Source: Bordetella genomosp. 4 (GTDB lineage: Bacteria > Pseudomonadota > Gammaproteobacteria > Burkholderiales > Burkholderiaceae_B). From it: a stretch of DNA of 64,000 nucleotides. Made by a program: the position numbers and the translations under genes. Location of the stretch: assembly GCF_002261185.1 (NCBI RefSeq), contig NZ_NEVQ01000008.1:248001-312000 (forward strand). Reading direction: 5' to 3'. The first letter of the stretch is position 1. Every line of letters begins with the position of its first letter. The notes beneath the pieces are model-generated. The model saw only the letters and a program-made list of their open reading frames with translations, did no database searches and had not been told where the DNA came from. This document shows, piece after piece, positions 25,089 to 34,556 of this stretch.

Positions 25089-27739
25089 GGTAGGCAGGCT
25101 TTCAAGCGATAAAGGGCTTCCAACGCTTCGCGCGGCGTCAGGCTGTCGGGATCGATGTGAGCCAGTTCGTCGCGCAGCGTGTCCAACGCCGCCGATTCCT
25201 CGGAACGGTCGCTGGCGGCGCTGGCTTGCGCGTCGGCGTCCAGCGCAGCGGCGAACAGACCCAGTTGCGGAGTAGGGGCGCCTTGGGCTTCCAGGCGTTC
25301 CAGTTCGCGTGAGGCATGGCGAATGACCGCAGCGGGAATTCCGGCTCGCTGGGCGACTTGAATCCCGTAGCTGCGGCTGGCAGGGCCCTCGCGGACTTCG
25401 TGCAGGAACACAATGCCTCCCGCGGATTCAGCGGCGGCCAAGTGCACGTTGGCCGCAGTGGGCTGCTCGGCAGGCAGACGTGTCAATTCAAAATAGTGCG
25501 TGGCAAACAAGGTCAACGCCTGATTGTGCGTGATCAGACGCAGTGCGATGGCCCATGCCAATGCCAGACCATCATAGGTGGATGTCCCTCGGCCGATTTC
25601 GTCCATCAGCACCAGACTGTGCGGCGTACTGGCAGCGAGGATTGCAGCCGCCTCGGTCATTTCCATCATGAAAGTCGAGCGTCCTCCGGCCAGATCGTCT
25701 GCCGCACCAATGCGCGTGAAAATGCGATCCAGTTTGCCGATGGTGGCGCGCTGTGCGGGCACAAAACTGCCCGTACGCGCCAGCAATGCAATCAAGGCGA
25801 TCTGCCGCATGTAGGTGGATTTACCGCCCATGTTCGGGCCGGTGATCAACAGCATGCGGCGCGTGGCGTCGAGGGAGCAGTTATTGGGCGTAAAGCGCTC
25901 GATCGTGCGTTCCACCACGGGGTGACGGCCAGCCTCGATGGAAATATCGGCCTGCTCGGTCAGCTCGGGGGCGACCCAGCCGTGACGGCGTGCGTGTTCA
26001 GCCAATGCGGCCAGGGTATCCAATTCCGCCAGTGAGACAGCGCACTCCGATAGCGGACGCACGAACGCTGCCAGTGCATCCAGGACCTGCTCGTATAGCC
26101 ATTTTTCCCGAGCTAGCGAGCGGTCCTGGGCGGACAGGACTTTGTCTTCCCAGGACTTCAGTTCAGGCGTGATGTAGCGCTCGGCATTCTTGAGCGTCTG
26201 GCGGCGGCGGTAGTCGTCGGGCACCTTGTCGGTCTGGCCCTTGGTGACTTCGATATAAAAGCCGTGCACGCGATTGAACTCGACGCGCAGGTTATTGATG
26301 CCCGTCCGTTCGCGTTCGCGAGCCTCCAGCTGCAGCAGGAAATCTCCTCCGTCTGCGGCCAAGGCCCGTAGCTCGTCCAGCTCGGCATCGAAGCCGGTTG
26401 CGATCACGCCGCCATCGCGTATGGCGACAGCCGGTTCCTGGGCAATCGCGCGGCTCAGCAGATCCGCGATGGCAGGGTCCAGCGAGAGATGCGCCGCGAG
26501 TTCCGCGAGACGAGGCGTGTTCTCCAACGGCACGATCAACTCGCGCAGCGCGGGCAGGGCAGACAGTGCGTCTCGCAAGCTGGCCAATTCCCGCGGGCGT
26601 ACCGATCGCAGCGCCAAACGCGAGGCGATACGCTCGACGTCGGGAAATGCATCCAACGCGTCGCGCAGCGTTTCCAACAACCCTGCCGCGCCAAAGGTTT
26701 GTTCCACATCCATGCGGCCCGCCAACAGGGCGGCGATGGCTTGTTGCCTGGCTTGCGCGGGCGCATTGTCGCGTAGGGGGTGATGCAACCAGCGGCGCAG
26801 CAACCGGCTGCCCATGGGCGTCTGGCAACTGTCGAGCAACGAGAACAAGGTCGGGGAGTCTTCGCCACTCAGGGTTTGGGTCAGCTCCAGATTGCGGCGC
26901 GTGACGGGATCCATCAGTACATATTGGCCCGGGCGGTCAACGGCAATGCTCTGCACATGTGCCAATGCCTGCGATTGCGTGCGCGCGGCATAGCGCAGCA
27001 AAGCCCCTGCGGCGCAGATGGCTGCCGGCATATCGTCCACGTCGAAGCCCGACAAGGTATCGGTCTTGAAATGCGCCAACAGATGCGCACGTGCGCCATC
27101 GCTTTCGAAATGCCAATCCGGAACGCGCGTGCGTGCGCCGTCGAACGCCAAGGGTAGCTCGGCGCTCTCCGCGTAGACCAGTTCGGCGGGTGCAATGCGA
27201 TGCAATTCCGACTCGATCTGCGCGGGCGCGCATTCGGTCACGCGAAACTCGCCGCTGGCCAAGTTCAACCATGCCAATCCGGCGCGTTGGTTGCGTGCTT
27301 TACCGCTGATGCAGACGGCCGCCAGCGCACGGTCGGCTTTGGCCGGCAGCAGCGCCTCGTCGGTGAGGGTGCCGGGTGTGACAATGCGCACGATACGCCG
27401 TTCGACCGGCCCTTTGGACGCCGCAGGGTCGCCGATTTGTTCGCAAATGGCGACGGATTCCCCCTGGGCAACCAGACGGGCCAGGTATTGCTCCATGGCG
27501 TGCACCGGAATGCCCGCCATGGGAATCGGCGTGCCGTTCGAGGCGCCCCGTTTGGTCAGCGTCAAGCCCAGCAAGCGCGCCCCGCGCTCGGCGTCTTCGT
27601 AGAACATCTCGTAGAAGTCGCCCATGCGATAGAACAGCAGCAACGGCCCCGCCTCGGCTTTGAGGCGTAGATATTGCTGCATCATCGGCGTATGGCCGGC
27701 CAGGGAGTCAGTGGGGGATTTTTGCGGTGCGGAATTCAT
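25085..27739 (-). CDS. mutS: DNA mismatch repair protein MutS
   Basis: An 884-residue MutS. The mismatch-reading motif is GDFYE in [18 protein letters not shown] near residue 40, followed by connector, lever and clamp domains. The ATPase Walker A is GPNMGGKST at about 631, with the Walker B/signature region [16 protein letters not shown] and the HYFEL His loop. The start at 27739 is chosen over a TTG 30 nt upstream; the upstream site is weak in both cases. MutS recognises mispairs and recruits MutL; mutL is not in the window. It is the first gene of a two-gene operon with roxA. Confidence 0.97.
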   Translation of the reverse strand: MNSAPQKSPTDSLAGHTPMMQQYLRLKAEAGPLLLFYRMGDFYEMFYEDAERGARLLGLTLTKRGASNGTPIPMAGIPVHAMEQYLARLVAQGESVAICEQIGDPAASKGPVERRIVRIVTPGTLTDEALLPAKADRALAAVCISGKARNQRAGLAWLNLASGEFRVTECAPAQIESELHRIAPAELVYAESAELPLAFDGARTRVPDWHFESDGARAHLLAHFKTDTLSGFDVDDMPAAICAAGALLRYAARTQSQALAHVQSIAVDRPGQYVLMDPVTRRNLELTQTLSGEDSPTLFSLLDSCQTPMGSRLLRRWLHHPLRDNAPAQARQQAIAALLAGRMDVEQTFGAAGLLETLRDALDAFPDVERIASRLALRSVRPRELASLRDALSALPALRELIVPLENTPRLAELAAHLSLDPAIADLLSRAIAQEPAVAIRDGGVIATGFDAELDELRALAADGGDFLLQLEARERERTGINNLRVEFNRVHGFYIEVTKGQTDKVPDDYRRRQTLKNAERYITPELKSWEDKVLSAQDRSLAREKWLYEQVLDALAAFVRPLSECAVSLAELDTLAALAEHARRHGWVAPELTEQADISIEAGRHPVVERTIERFTPNNCSLDATRRMLLITGPNMGGKSTYMRQIALIALLARTGSFVPAQRATIGKLDRIFTRIGAADDLAGGRSTFMMEMTEAAAILAASTPHSLVLMDEIGRGTSTYDGLALAWAIALRLITHNQALTLFATHYFELTRLPAEQPTAANVHLAAAESAGGIVFLHEVREGPASRSYGIQVAQRAGIPAAVIRHASRELERLEAQGAPTPQLGLFAAALDADAQASAASDRSEESAALDTLRDELAHIDPDSLTPREALEALYRLKACLP

Positions 27740-28150
27740 GCCCGGTATTGTATCGGGTGAGAGTTTCAAAGTGGTTCTTGCACCGCTGCCGACAATGCCG
27801 AGATCAGGATATCGAGCCAGTATCTCGTTAACTATCGTCAGCCGTTGTTGTTCAGAGAAGCCTCAATACTTACGCTGAGAAGAATAAGAACGTAGCCCCC
27901 GATCTGCGGCTTAGTCTGATTTGAATAGCGGCTGTTTGGATATCCAGTTGTACTGGCTTGACGCCGATAAGATCTGGCGCGTGAAAACCAAACGAGCATG
28001 TTGACTCCAGCCCTATGTGGCCAGCAAATCAGCAACGACGGTGGCTTCGTCCGTTTGCATGCGTTCACGCTATCTACGGACGCGTGCCTGCCCCAATTCG
28101 CTGTGGTTGCGACAGTTCGCAGGCTTGCCGTATATACCTGAACGGATATA
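27740..28150. other. intergenic region, no gene seen
   Basis: This 411-bp stretch between the divergent mutS and toxin genes contains only short frames without ribosome binding sites or protein-like composition. It should hold the mutS promoter; no element is clear enough to name. Confidence 0.6.
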
Positions 28151-28516
28151 ATGATGGAACAGAAACGTAAGCTTCTCTACTGGGAAGGCTCGTCAAAAAG
28201 GGATTTCAAAGAATTTCCGATCGAGGTGCAGAAAGACATGGGTGTGGCGTTGTTTGTCACTCAGTTGGGTGGTACGCCAGAGTCAGCCAAGCTTTGGAAG
28301 GGGCTCGGTTCTGGGGTGTATGAACTGGTGGAGGATCATCGTGGTGATGCCTTTCGCGCGGTTTATACCGTACGGATCGGTGACGCGGTGCACGTGCTCC
28401 ATGCCTTCCAGAAAAAATCCAAGTCGGGTATCGCCACGCCGCAGCCGGACGTGGCATTGATTGAAAAGAGATTAAAAGCAGTGCTCGCCCGCTATGGAGC
28501 GAACAGGAGAATATGA
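28151..28516 (+). CDS. RelE/HigB-type toxin (Gp49-like, DUF891)
   Basis: A 121-residue toxin of the phage-derived Gp49-like branch of the RelE superfamily, which cleaves mRNA at the ribosome. The family text is clear: YWEGSSKRDFKEFPIEVQ, the KLWKGLGSGVYELVEDH strand, FRAVYTVRIGDAVHVLHAFQKKSKSGIATP and a C-terminal helix. The basic FQKKSKSG segment and the arginine in FRAVYTVR are at the usual active-site places. The stop overlaps the antitoxin start (ATGATGA). Two ATGs stand in tandem at 28151 and 28154. Confidence 0.92.
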   Translation: MMEQKRKLLYWEGSSKRDFKEFPIEVQKDMGVALFVTQLGGTPESAKLWKGLGSGVYELVEDHRGDAFRAVYTVRIGDAVHVLHAFQKKSKSGIATPQPDVALIEKRLKAVLARYGANRRI

Positions 28517-28836
28517 TGACTCGTATCGACCATGCCCAGGGCATAGACAACGTTTTGCTGGATCTAGGATTCGAGGATGCTACTGAACTGTCGGCTAAGG
28601 CTGCGCTCGCATTTAAGCTCAATGAGCTGATCGATCAACGCGGTCTCAGTCAGACCGAAGCAGGGGCGATCGTCGGTATGACGCAACCGAAGGTATCGCA
28701 AGTCCGTCGCTACAAGCTTCAGAACATTTCGCTCGAACGGCTGATGCAGGCGCTGGTGTCCCTGGACCAGCATGTCGAAATCGTGGTGCAACCCGCAAGG
28801 CGTAGCGATTTGCCGGGCATCACGGTTGCGGCGTGA
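28516..28836 (+). CDS. HigA-type antitoxin, HTH XRE family
   Basis: A 106-residue antitoxin with a central helix-turn-helix: LNELIDQRGLSQTEAGAIVG followed by MTQPKVSQVRRYKLQNISLERL. It neutralises the upstream toxin and represses the operon, as known for this arrangement. The start at 28516 is preferred because AGGAG (28505-28509) is spaced 6 nt from it, while the ATG at 28513 would be too close. Its last 17 nt overlap the convergent dehydrogenase gene. Toxin-first order is typical for HigBA. Confidence 0.92.
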   Translation: MTRIDHAQGIDNVLLDLGFEDATELSAKAALAFKLNELIDQRGLSQTEAGAIVGMTQPKVSQVRRYKLQNISLERLMQALVSLDQHVEIVVQPARRSDLPGITVAA

Positions 28837-29803
28837 TTTCACGTCGTTGCTCCCATACTGCAGGCGTAACTAGATGAGCGGGACGTTGCCCTTGCAGCAC
28901 CTCAATGACCTGTCCCACTACAGCACGCGCGGTGCGTACCAGGGCTTGTTCCGTACTGCCTCCCGCATGAGGGGTCAGGACAACTTGAGGCATGCGTAGT
29001 AACGGCGAATCAACAAGTGGCTCCTGCGAGAACACATCCAGGCCTGCTCCGCCGATTTGGCCGGACGTCAAATAACGGGTGAGCGCCGCTTCGTCAATCA
29101 GGTCGCCACGAGCCGTATTAATCACCAGCGCTCCTGGTTTCATGGATGCGAGTAATGCATCCGTCAGCAATGGACCTGTTCCTGCACGAGACGGCCGATG
29201 CAAAGAAAGAATATCCACCTGACTGACCAGGTCCGCCAGACTATCGACGACCTCGAAACCCGCAGCAGTGATCTCACTGGGCGCGACCGAAGGAGAGTGG
29301 ACGCGAACCGTCATGCCAAATCCGCCAGCCGCCATTCGTGCCAATAGTCGTCCAATCTGGCCGAATCCGACGATGCCCAGCGACATGCCAGAAAGCTCAT
29401 ACAGGCCGGGCTCATACCGCACATCCCAATTGCCCTTGCGCACAGCCTGATCCAGCATCACCGTGCGTTTGACCAGCGCCAACATCATCGACAGGGCCAG
29501 TTCTGCCACGGAACGTGCGTTGGCGCCTGGAGTGTTTACAACAGGAATTCCCAGCCGTTCGGCTGACGCGAGATCAATGGCATTGGTACCCGCGCCGTGG
29601 CTGCCGATGATACGCAGTTTCGGAGCGGATTCGATGGCGAGCGTGTTCAAGCCCGCATTACGAGTAATGACAGCATCGCAGTCTCTAATGGCGTCGGCGA
29701 CGTCTTGCATGGATGCAGATTTAGGGGTGACGCAGGTGATGCCCGCCGTGCGCAGCATTGCCAGCCCCTGTTCATGAATGGGTTGAACGATCAGACATTT
29801 CAT
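28820..29803 (-). CDS. D-isomer-specific 2-hydroxyacid dehydrogenase
   Basis: A 327-residue NAD(P)-dependent dehydrogenase, the last gene of the catabolic operon. The start at 29803 gives the usual MKCLIVQPIHEQGL opening. The Rossmann motif is GIVGFGQIG; the catalytic triad is Arg in NTARGDLIDE, Glu in DVFSQEPL and His in LTPHAGGST. Family members reduce 2-keto acids to D-2-hydroxy acids or run in reverse. In this operon it would oxidise or reduce a keto/hydroxy acid made by the upstream aldolase. The exact substrate is not evident. Confidence 0.92.
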   Translation of the reverse strand: MKCLIVQPIHEQGLAMLRTAGITCVTPKSASMQDVADAIRDCDAVITRNAGLNTLAIESAPKLRIIGSHGAGTNAIDLASAERLGIPVVNTPGANARSVAELALSMMLALVKRTVMLDQAVRKGNWDVRYEPGLYELSGMSLGIVGFGQIGRLLARMAAGGFGMTVRVHSPSVAPSEITAAGFEVVDSLADLVSQVDILSLHRPSRAGTGPLLTDALLASMKPGALVINTARGDLIDEAALTRYLTSGQIGGAGLDVFSQEPLVDSPLLRMPQVVLTPHAGGSTEQALVRTARAVVGQVIEVLQGQRPAHLVTPAVWEQRREITPQP

Positions 29804-29896
29804 CGGTGGGTTGCCTCGAGAAATCCCGGCATTCAAGCCGGAACGAAAAAGGAGAGCCGTTGTGCACCTGTAGGCACTGCCGGGGCCTCTTGATGA

Positions 29897-31162
29897 CTAC
29901 ATAGCCGTGTGGTCTGCAGCGAGAATATCGGACAGCAATTGCGTCGCCATCGCGAAATCCGATATGTCCATGGCCTCGTGAGGGTTGTGTGAGCCGTTTT
30001 GATTACGCACGAAAATCATGGCGGTCGGAATTTTCTGTTGCGCGAACACCGCCGCATCATGTCCTGCCCCGCTGGGCATAGCCAGCGCAGGGATGGCGCG
30101 GGCCGAGGCCATGGCAGTCAATTGGGCGATCAGCTTGGTGTCCATGAGGGCGGGTTGCGAGCCTGTCTTGGGGCCAAAATGCACCTCGGTGGAGGTGGCT
30201 CGCGCTGTGTCCAACGCGTGATCGCGCAACAACTGATCAAACCGCTCGAGCAGGGGAACGCTAATGCTGCGTACGTCGATGCAGCAGTCCAGTTCGCCGG
30301 CCACCTTGCTGAAGGCATGCTGAGCCGAGTTGGTCGATAGTTGGCCTACCGTCACGACGAGGTCCTCGCCATCAGCCTCGAGGTCTGCCCAGGTTTTATC
30401 CAGCGCGGTCATCCACAATGCTGCGGCACGCACGGCATCGCGTCGGTAACGCCGGTTGACTGCACCGGAGTGCGCGTATTCGCCGATCCAACGCATGTCG
30501 CGATATCGAAAACTGCCGCGGATGCCGGTAACGATGCCCACAGGTATGCCGGCGTCGACCAGCGTCGGGCCTTGTTCGATATGCAACTCGATGAAGCGAT
30601 CGATCCTGGTGGGGTTCAGCGCAGCACGTCCGAATGCGGCCGGGTCAATAGACAAGGTGGACAGATGTTCACGTAGCGTTTGGCGGGTGTCGGCGCGTGG
30701 CAGCTCGAGCACCGAGGCGTCGACCAAACCAAAGGCGGCCTTGCTGCCCAAATATGAGTAAGGAAACCAGGTGCTTTCTTCCGCGCGAATCGCCATGACG
30801 GTAACGTCGGCCTGTGGCCGATAGCCGGCCGTATGCCAACCTGCCAGCACCGACAATCCTGCAACCACGCCTGCAGCCCCATCGAAATTCCCGCCGGCAG
30901 GTACAGAGTCCAGATGCGAGCCTGTCAACCGTACGGGCCGATCCCGATAATGTCCCGGTAATGTGATGTAGAGATTGCCACTGGTATCAACACGAGTTTC
31001 CAGACCTAATTGGCGCGCTGTGTTCTGCATCAAGTCGTGGGCGCGTTGTTCTCCGGCACCGTAGGTGTCGCGGGTTACGCCCAGTCCGCCGAACGACTGT
31101 GTACGCAAAGTCTCGAAGAGGTGGACTGCCAGGTCGATATCCGGATCGGGGAGATGGCTCAT
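29897..31162 (-). CDS. Zn-dependent M20 amidohydrolase (allantoate amidohydrolase / N-carbamoylase type)
   Basis: A 421-residue binuclear metal hydrolase of the HyuC/AmaB/AllC group. GSHLDSVPAGGNFDGAAGV supplies the first His and bridging Asp, EESTWFPYSYLGS the Glu pair region, HIEQGPTLVDAGIPVGIV a further ligand, and GAGHDAAVFAQ the distal His. These enzymes remove carbamoyl or ureido groups from N-carbamoyl amino acids, allantoate or beta-ureido acids. It starts 4 bp after the isomerase stop. Substrate choice within the group cannot be settled by motif reading. Confidence 0.92.
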   Translation of the reverse strand: MSHLPDPDIDLAVHLFETLRTQSFGGLGVTRDTYGAGEQRAHDLMQNTARQLGLETRVDTSGNLYITLPGHYRDRPVRLTGSHLDSVPAGGNFDGAAGVVAGLSVLAGWHTAGYRPQADVTVMAIRAEESTWFPYSYLGSKAAFGLVDASVLELPRADTRQTLREHLSTLSIDPAAFGRAALNPTRIDRFIELHIEQGPTLVDAGIPVGIVTGIRGSFRYRDMRWIGEYAHSGAVNRRYRRDAVRAAALWMTALDKTWADLEADGEDLVVTVGQLSTNSAQHAFSKVAGELDCCIDVRSISVPLLERFDQLLRDHALDTARATSTEVHFGPKTGSQPALMDTKLIAQLTAMASARAIPALAMPSGAGHDAAVFAQQKIPTAMIFVRNQNGSHNPHEAMDISDFAMATQLLSDILAADHTAM

Positions 31163-31165
31163 GGG

Positions 31166-31963
31166 TTATACCAATGAGTAATCGGCGCGGGAGATCGGCG
31201 CCAGATGGTCTGTGAGCAGCCGTCCGTAGCCTGGGATCGCGTTAGACAGGCCCAGCAGGCGCAAGCATGCCCAGAACGTGGCTTGATTGCTGGTGACGAC
31301 AGGCTTGCCCAGTTCGTCTTCGATATGGGCGATCATATCAATCGTGGCCAAGTTGGTGCACGATAGAAAGATGGCGTCTGCATCCGCGCGATCGATGGCT
31401 CGGGCCAACTGGAATGTAGATTGTGGCGGAACACGCCCGATATCGCGCCTTTCTTCCTGCGTGTGGCCCAGATCCAGGCCTTGGATCGATACTACATCAA
31501 AGCCATATTGTTCCAGGAAATCGCGCTCGCGTTGATTGACGAAATCAATATAAGGCGTACCCACCGCGATGCGTTTGGCGCCTAGTGCACGTAATGCCGC
31601 CACTGCCGCGCCTGCGGTGGCGATGGCTGGGACGCCGACGCGCTCGCTCATCCCATCGCACAGTTCGTCCAATGAGCAGACAATCGAACCGGACGTGCAC
31701 CCATAGGCTACGACGTCCACTTCGGCAGTCTTGATCAGATCGGCGGCTTCGAGCACGCCTTGTGCCATGCGGTCGTAGTTCTCTTGTGTGGCAGGACCTG
31801 CGTTGATGGCACGGCCCGTGTGGATTGTGACGCCTTCGGGAGCCAGCCGGTAGAACTCGGGCTCGTTGATGGTGTTGGTCGATGGGACGATCAGCCCAAT
31901 TTTCGCGCGCCAGCCATAGGGGCGGTATTGCGCGGTCGTTTTCATCAGCGTTTGAACGGGCAT
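31166..31963 (-). CDS. maleate cis-trans isomerase / arylmalonate decarboxylase-like (Asp/Glu racemase superfamily)
   Basis: A 265-residue enzyme of the maleate isomerase branch of the Asp/Glu racemase superfamily. Two catalytic cysteines are visible, in AYGCTSGSIVCSL and FLSCTNLATID, and the N-terminal IGLIVPSTNTINEPEFYRLAPEGVTIH segment is characteristic. The start at 31963 overlaps the preceding stop (TAATG) and has GAGGAG about 10 nt upstream; the longer in-frame extension lies inside the neighbour gene and is rejected. Reaction could be maleate-fumarate isomerisation or a related cysteine-based racemisation or decarboxylation. Confidence 0.88.
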   Translation of the reverse strand: MPVQTLMKTTAQYRPYGWRAKIGLIVPSTNTINEPEFYRLAPEGVTIHTGRAINAGPATQENYDRMAQGVLEAADLIKTAEVDVVAYGCTSGSIVCSLDELCDGMSERVGVPAIATAGAAVAALRALGAKRIAVGTPYIDFVNQRERDFLEQYGFDVVSIQGLDLGHTQEERRDIGRVPPQSTFQLARAIDRADADAIFLSCTNLATIDMIAHIEDELGKPVVTSNQATFWACLRLLGLSNAIPGYGRLLTDHLAPISRADYSLV

Positions 31964-32757
31964 TATGCAATCTCCTCGCGTGCTGCCAGGCGTTTCAAGC
32001 CGGCGGCTGCCGTGTTGAAAGTATTGAACAGGGCGTTGACATCGTTGCTGAACGGCATCCAGTGGATACCGCGGGCGATCCAACGCTCGGCGGCATTCAG
32101 GTCTTGGCAACTGAAACCCCAGGGAATGCCGTGTTGGCTGCATGTGGCAATGACATGTTCGACGGCCTCTTGGTACAGCGGGTGTTGCATATCACCTGGA
32201 ATGCCAAGATCCTGGGTGAGATCATCGGGACCTATCATGATGGCGTCCAGGCCCCGTACTTGGCAGATACGATCCAGATTATCCAGTCCGACTCGCGTTT
32301 CCATCATGGCGACGGTGGCGGTGTTGGCGTTGATCTCCGCGGCCTGGGATAGGGGGGACGACAGTTTGATGTAGTCCGTGTGCGGTCCCCGCATGTTCAG
32401 AATGCGTTGTCCATCGGGATAGTATTTGGTGTAACGCAGAATCTGTTCGAGTTGCTCCGGCGTTTCGATATTGGGCAATAGCAGACCCATTGCACCGGCA
32501 TCCAGCGGGCGCGTGTAGTCATGAGAGTCCGACCCTGCGGGACGCACGATGGGTACAATGCCTGCTTCGCGCGCTACCAGGCAGAGTGTCGCCACATCAG
32601 CGATCGAAAAGTCGCTGTGCTCCATTTCGATCAACACGAAATCCAGACCCGTCGTGGCGAGCAGTTTCATAAAGCGAGGGTGATGCACCATGGTCGCCCA
32701 GGTGCCAAATACAGGTTTGTTCTGAGTCCAAAGCTGCTTGAGTGGGTTTTGTTTCAT
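31963..32757 (-). CDS. HpcH/HpaI family class II aldolase
   Basis: A 264-residue aldolase/citrate lyase-type TIM barrel. FVLIEMEHSDFSIADV, the RPAGSDSHDYTRPLDAGAMG metal/arginine region, LLPNIETPEQLEQ and IGPDDLTQDLGIPG all match the HpcH/HpaI family, which cleaves 4-hydroxy-2-oxo acids to pyruvate plus an aldehyde (or glyoxylate). It overlaps the creatininase-like gene by ATGA and the isomerase gene by 1 nt, showing tight coupling. Confidence 0.93.
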   Translation of the reverse strand: MKQNPLKQLWTQNKPVFGTWATMVHHPRFMKLLATTGLDFVLIEMEHSDFSIADVATLCLVAREAGIVPIVRPAGSDSHDYTRPLDAGAMGLLLPNIETPEQLEQILRYTKYYPDGQRILNMRGPHTDYIKLSSPLSQAAEINANTATVAMMETRVGLDNLDRICQVRGLDAIMIGPDDLTQDLGIPGDMQHPLYQEAVEHVIATCSQHGIPWGFSCQDLNAAERWIARGIHWMPFSNDVNALFNTFNTAAAGLKRLAAREEIA

Positions 32758-33548
32758 GAGGCTGTGGCTTCCGAGGTAAAGGACATGGTGCTGAATTTGA
32801 GTGCGGCCTCGCTCATATACTGAACGGTCGCATTCCAGATGGTGTGTCCGACGCCGGCGCTGGCGTGGGTGGGGTCGCCCTGAGTGCCGATGGGAGCGTA
32901 GTCGCTGATGTCGCTGAATACCGCAAAGCTCGATTTGCCCAACGACACTTTGCCGCTGCTGACGGTCTTGACGTCAGCGGTAAAGGGGCGCAGTGATTCT
33001 GTGGCCCGTGCGCGGTCCATAAAAACCAGCTCAGGAAATTTGGCCAATGCCACGGAGGTCACCATTTCAGAGGCATGGCCGCTGGGCGAGCGTTTCGTCT
33101 GAAAGCTGTCGCCAGCCACATCGCGCATGATCGAGAACACATCGATCAGGCCGCCAACCGCGTCGTATTTGCGACGCAGATGGCGGCAAACGCTCTCGAT
33201 CGGTCCCAGCGAGCCCGCGTGGATATTGATGAAAAAGAAATGACGAAACCCCTGACCGGCCAAGGCATCGCACATGTCTTTTAGATAGGATTCGATCGTG
33301 TGCATTTCCACCGACAAGGTGCCGGGGTAGTCCAGAAACATAGCCGAATAATTGACGGGAACGATGGGCGTTACCGCCAAGCCCGTATGCTCACCGATCT
33401 CGGTCGCAATGGATTCGCAGATGCGCAATTCGGTGCCTGTAGCCAGATGGCTGCCGTATTGCTCAACGGCTCCGACAGGGATCAAGACGGTATCGCGTTC
33501 TGCCAGATAGGCTCGGATGTCATCGTAGGGGTGTTGATCTGTTCGCAT
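32754..33548 (-). CDS. creatininase family amidohydrolase
   Basis: A 264-residue protein of the creatininase/mycofactocin MftE-like superfamily. The metal-binding N-terminal motif is VLIPVGAVEQYGSHLATGTE (Glu, His and acidic ligand); a second ligand set lies in INIHAGS and in SGHASEMVTS. The family hydrolyses cyclic amides such as creatinine or acts as a peptidase-like amide hydrolase. In this operon a cyclic amide or amide-bearing acid is a reasonable substrate, by inference. Fourth from... upstream are two Bug proteins. Confidence 0.9.
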   Translation of the reverse strand: MRTDQHPYDDIRAYLAERDTVLIPVGAVEQYGSHLATGTELRICESIATEIGEHTGLAVTPIVPVNYSAMFLDYPGTLSVEMHTIESYLKDMCDALAGQGFRHFFFINIHAGSLGPIESVCRHLRRKYDAVGGLIDVFSIMRDVAGDSFQTKRSPSGHASEMVTSVALAKFPELVFMDRARATESLRPFTADVKTVSSGKVSLGKSSFAVFSDISDYAPIGTQGDPTHASAGVGHTIWNATVQYMSEAALKFSTMSFTSEATAS

Positions 33549-33591
33549 AATGCAGGGCCTGTTTGTGTGTGCTAGAAAAAAAGAGAGCTGT

Positions 33592-34536
33592 TCACTGTTG
33601 CCATGGCTTCACCGTCCACAGCTCGCGTAACTGCCGATCGACGGCTTTCAGGCTGGCGATGTAGTCGTCGCGTTTGAGATAGCGCAGGGGTTGAAAAGAA
33701 GCCTTGGCGCGGCTGAGATACGTTTGATCGCGATTGCATTCGTCCACGGCCCGGCTCAGGTCGGCGATCACCTCCGCTGGCATGCCGCGTGGTCCCGCCA
33801 ATCCACGCATCGAGCCGCCAATGACCTCATATCCTGCGTCGTGAAACGTGGGTATGTCCGGTGCCTGCTCGGCCCGTTTGTCGCCCATCACGCCCACAAT
33901 GCGCCAGGGTTTGCCGCTGGCAAATGTGATGGCTTCACCCAGGTTGGCCATTGTGCTGTCAACGACTTTGCCTAGCAGTGCCACACTGGCGGGAGCGGCT
34001 CCTTGGAATGGCACGGGAGAAAGTTGAATACCCGCTGCATGTTCGAGCGAGAGCGCGGAGATATGTCCCGCGGAGCCGACGCCTTGTGTGCCAACGGTGA
34101 TTTCACCGGGTTTGGCTTTGGCTGCGGCAATCAGATCCTGGATCGAATGGATAGGACTGTCTGCATGGACGCTGATCGTGCCGGGGTCTTCAACAAGGTT
34201 GGCAATAAAGTCGAAACTCTCTAGCGTATAGGCCGTCTTGCGTTCGATAGGCAGGCTGATCACGCCAGGAGTGTTGACCAGACCGATTGTGTAGCCGTCG
34301 GGCTCAGCTCGAGCCAAGGCCGTCAGGCCGATATCACCCGAAGCGCCCGGTTTGTTGAGGACAACAATGCGAGCTGAATCGAGCTTGGTTTCCATGCAGG
34401 CGGCAATCGTGCGGGCCGTTTGATCCGAACCCGCGCCAGCCGGAAACGGCACGATTAGGTTGATGGGATGAGCGGGGTAGGCTGCCGAACACAGTGTAGG
34501 CAGGGCAAGCAGGGCGCCGCAGAGGACTTTTTTCAT
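33592..34536 (-). CDS. Bug family substrate-binding protein (second of tandem pair)
   Basis: A 314-residue periplasmic binding protein. The start at 34536 has TTGGAG upstream and yields a clean signal peptide MKKVLCGALLALPTLCSAAY; the longer frame runs into the neighbouring gene. AHPINLIVPFPAGAGSDQTAR, LNKPGASGDIGLTALARAEPDGYT and HISALSLEHAAGIQLSPVPFQGA are the Bug signature segments. It is paralogous to the next gene upstream: many positions are identical, so the pair arose by tandem duplication. It probably binds the acid degraded by the operon. Confidence 0.93.
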   Translation of the reverse strand: MKKVLCGALLALPTLCSAAYPAHPINLIVPFPAGAGSDQTARTIAACMETKLDSARIVVLNKPGASGDIGLTALARAEPDGYTIGLVNTPGVISLPIERKTAYTLESFDFIANLVEDPGTISVHADSPIHSIQDLIAAAKAKPGEITVGTQGVGSAGHISALSLEHAAGIQLSPVPFQGAAPASVALLGKVVDSTMANLGEAITFASGKPWRIVGVMGDKRAEQAPDIPTFHDAGYEVIGGSMRGLAGPRGMPAEVIADLSRAVDECNRDQTYLSRAKASFQPLRYLKRDDYIASLKAVDRQLRELWTVKPWQQ

Positions 34537-34556
34537 GGTGTGGGACTCCAAGGTAT

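Noticed and set aside
28125-28152. TTGCCG-N16-TATAAT promoter-like pair before the toxin gene
   Set aside because: The -10 element overlaps the toxin's start codon at 28151, so a transcript from it would lack the start; the match is probably chance, unless translation begins further downstream.
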